The notes below the pieces were generated by a model. It was not told where the DNA came from. It did no database searches and worked only from the letters and a program-made list of their open reading frames with translations. A stretch of 6,406 nucleotides of DNA from Deltaproteobacteria bacterium UBA2957 (GTDB lineage Bacteria; Myxococcota_A; UBA796). Positions 6,295 to 6,406 of this stretch are shown here, one piece after another. Positions within the stretch are counted from its first letter, which is position 1; every line of letters starts with the position of its first letter. The stretch covers positions 1 to 6,406 of the forward strand of contig DEBL01000224.1 of the NCBI GenBank assembly GCA_002348535.1. The letters are read 5' to 3'. The position numbers were made by a program, and so were the translations under genes.

Positions 6295-6406
6295 GTGAAC
6301 TGTGGCTTCTCTTCGAGTTGCTGCCGGGCGACCAACTGTTTTGGGTCGAAACCGGACGGGATCTGCTTCCGGTGGTGGCTCAAATCAGCCGCATTGGACT
6401 GTTGTG
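6291..6406 (+). CDS. Start of a hypothetical protein, cut off by the right edge
   Basis: ATG 6291 overlaps the preceding TGA as ATGA, the same coupling as the two genes before it, and the frame stays open for 38 codons to the edge. The visible part, MSELWLLFELLPGDQLFWVE followed by TGRDLLPVVAQISRIGLL, is leucine-rich but contains charged residues, so it is not a clear signal peptide or membrane helix. No strong Shine-Dalgarno is present, in keeping with translational coupling. No family can be named from this much sequence. Confidence 0.65.
   Translation, partial: MSELWLLFELLPGDQLFWVETGRDLLPVVAQISRIGLL

Overview
The window looks like an accessory region of a moderately GC-rich (by eye mid-to-high 50s % GC) Gram-negative bacterium. 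Short uncharged signal peptides and a secreted protein opening with an IDFDAVTVEG-type stretch recall Myxococcota and related former Deltaproteobacteria. That is an impression from sequence style; there is no rRNA, tRNA or housekeeping gene to fix the taxonomy.

Layout: two divergent gene sets meet at about 4022-4058. Everything to the left (1-4021) is on the minus strand and reads, in transcription order: (i) an unrecognised protein starting at 4021 or 3817, whose reading frame breaks near 3400 and continues in another frame to 3241; (ii) a macro-like domain fused to a C-terminal DUF4145/HEPN-like domain (3209-2151, GTG start with a strong Shine-Dalgarno); (iii) a protein with a sigma-70 region-2-like segment and a region-4-like C-terminus (about 2045-870); (iv) an unrecognised, partly charged helical protein starting by ATGA overlap at 873 and running off the left edge. 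Tight spacing and overlap suggest one operon.

Everything to the right is on the plus strand: (v) a 181-residue protein with a winged-helix-like C-terminus (4059-4604); (vi) a 161-bp gap with three hairpin-forming dyads, one a perfect 16-bp palindrome; then an ATGA-coupled set of (vii) an exported or membrane-anchored coiled-coil protein with a twin-arginine-like N-terminus (4766-5467), (viii) a secreted six-cysteine protein (5464-6294) and (ix) the first 38 residues of a further protein (6291 to the right edge).

Functional reading (inference): the minus-strand operon joins a domain class that binds ADP-ribose or NAD-derived nucleotides (macro), a HEPN-clan domain common in defence and toxin proteins, and a divergent sigma-like factor. 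I know of no described system with this combination. It is a reasonable candidate for a nucleotide-signal-responsive conflict or stress-response system. The plus-strand set looks like a separate envelope/secreted cassette. No transposase, integrase, CRISPR array or tRNA was seen.
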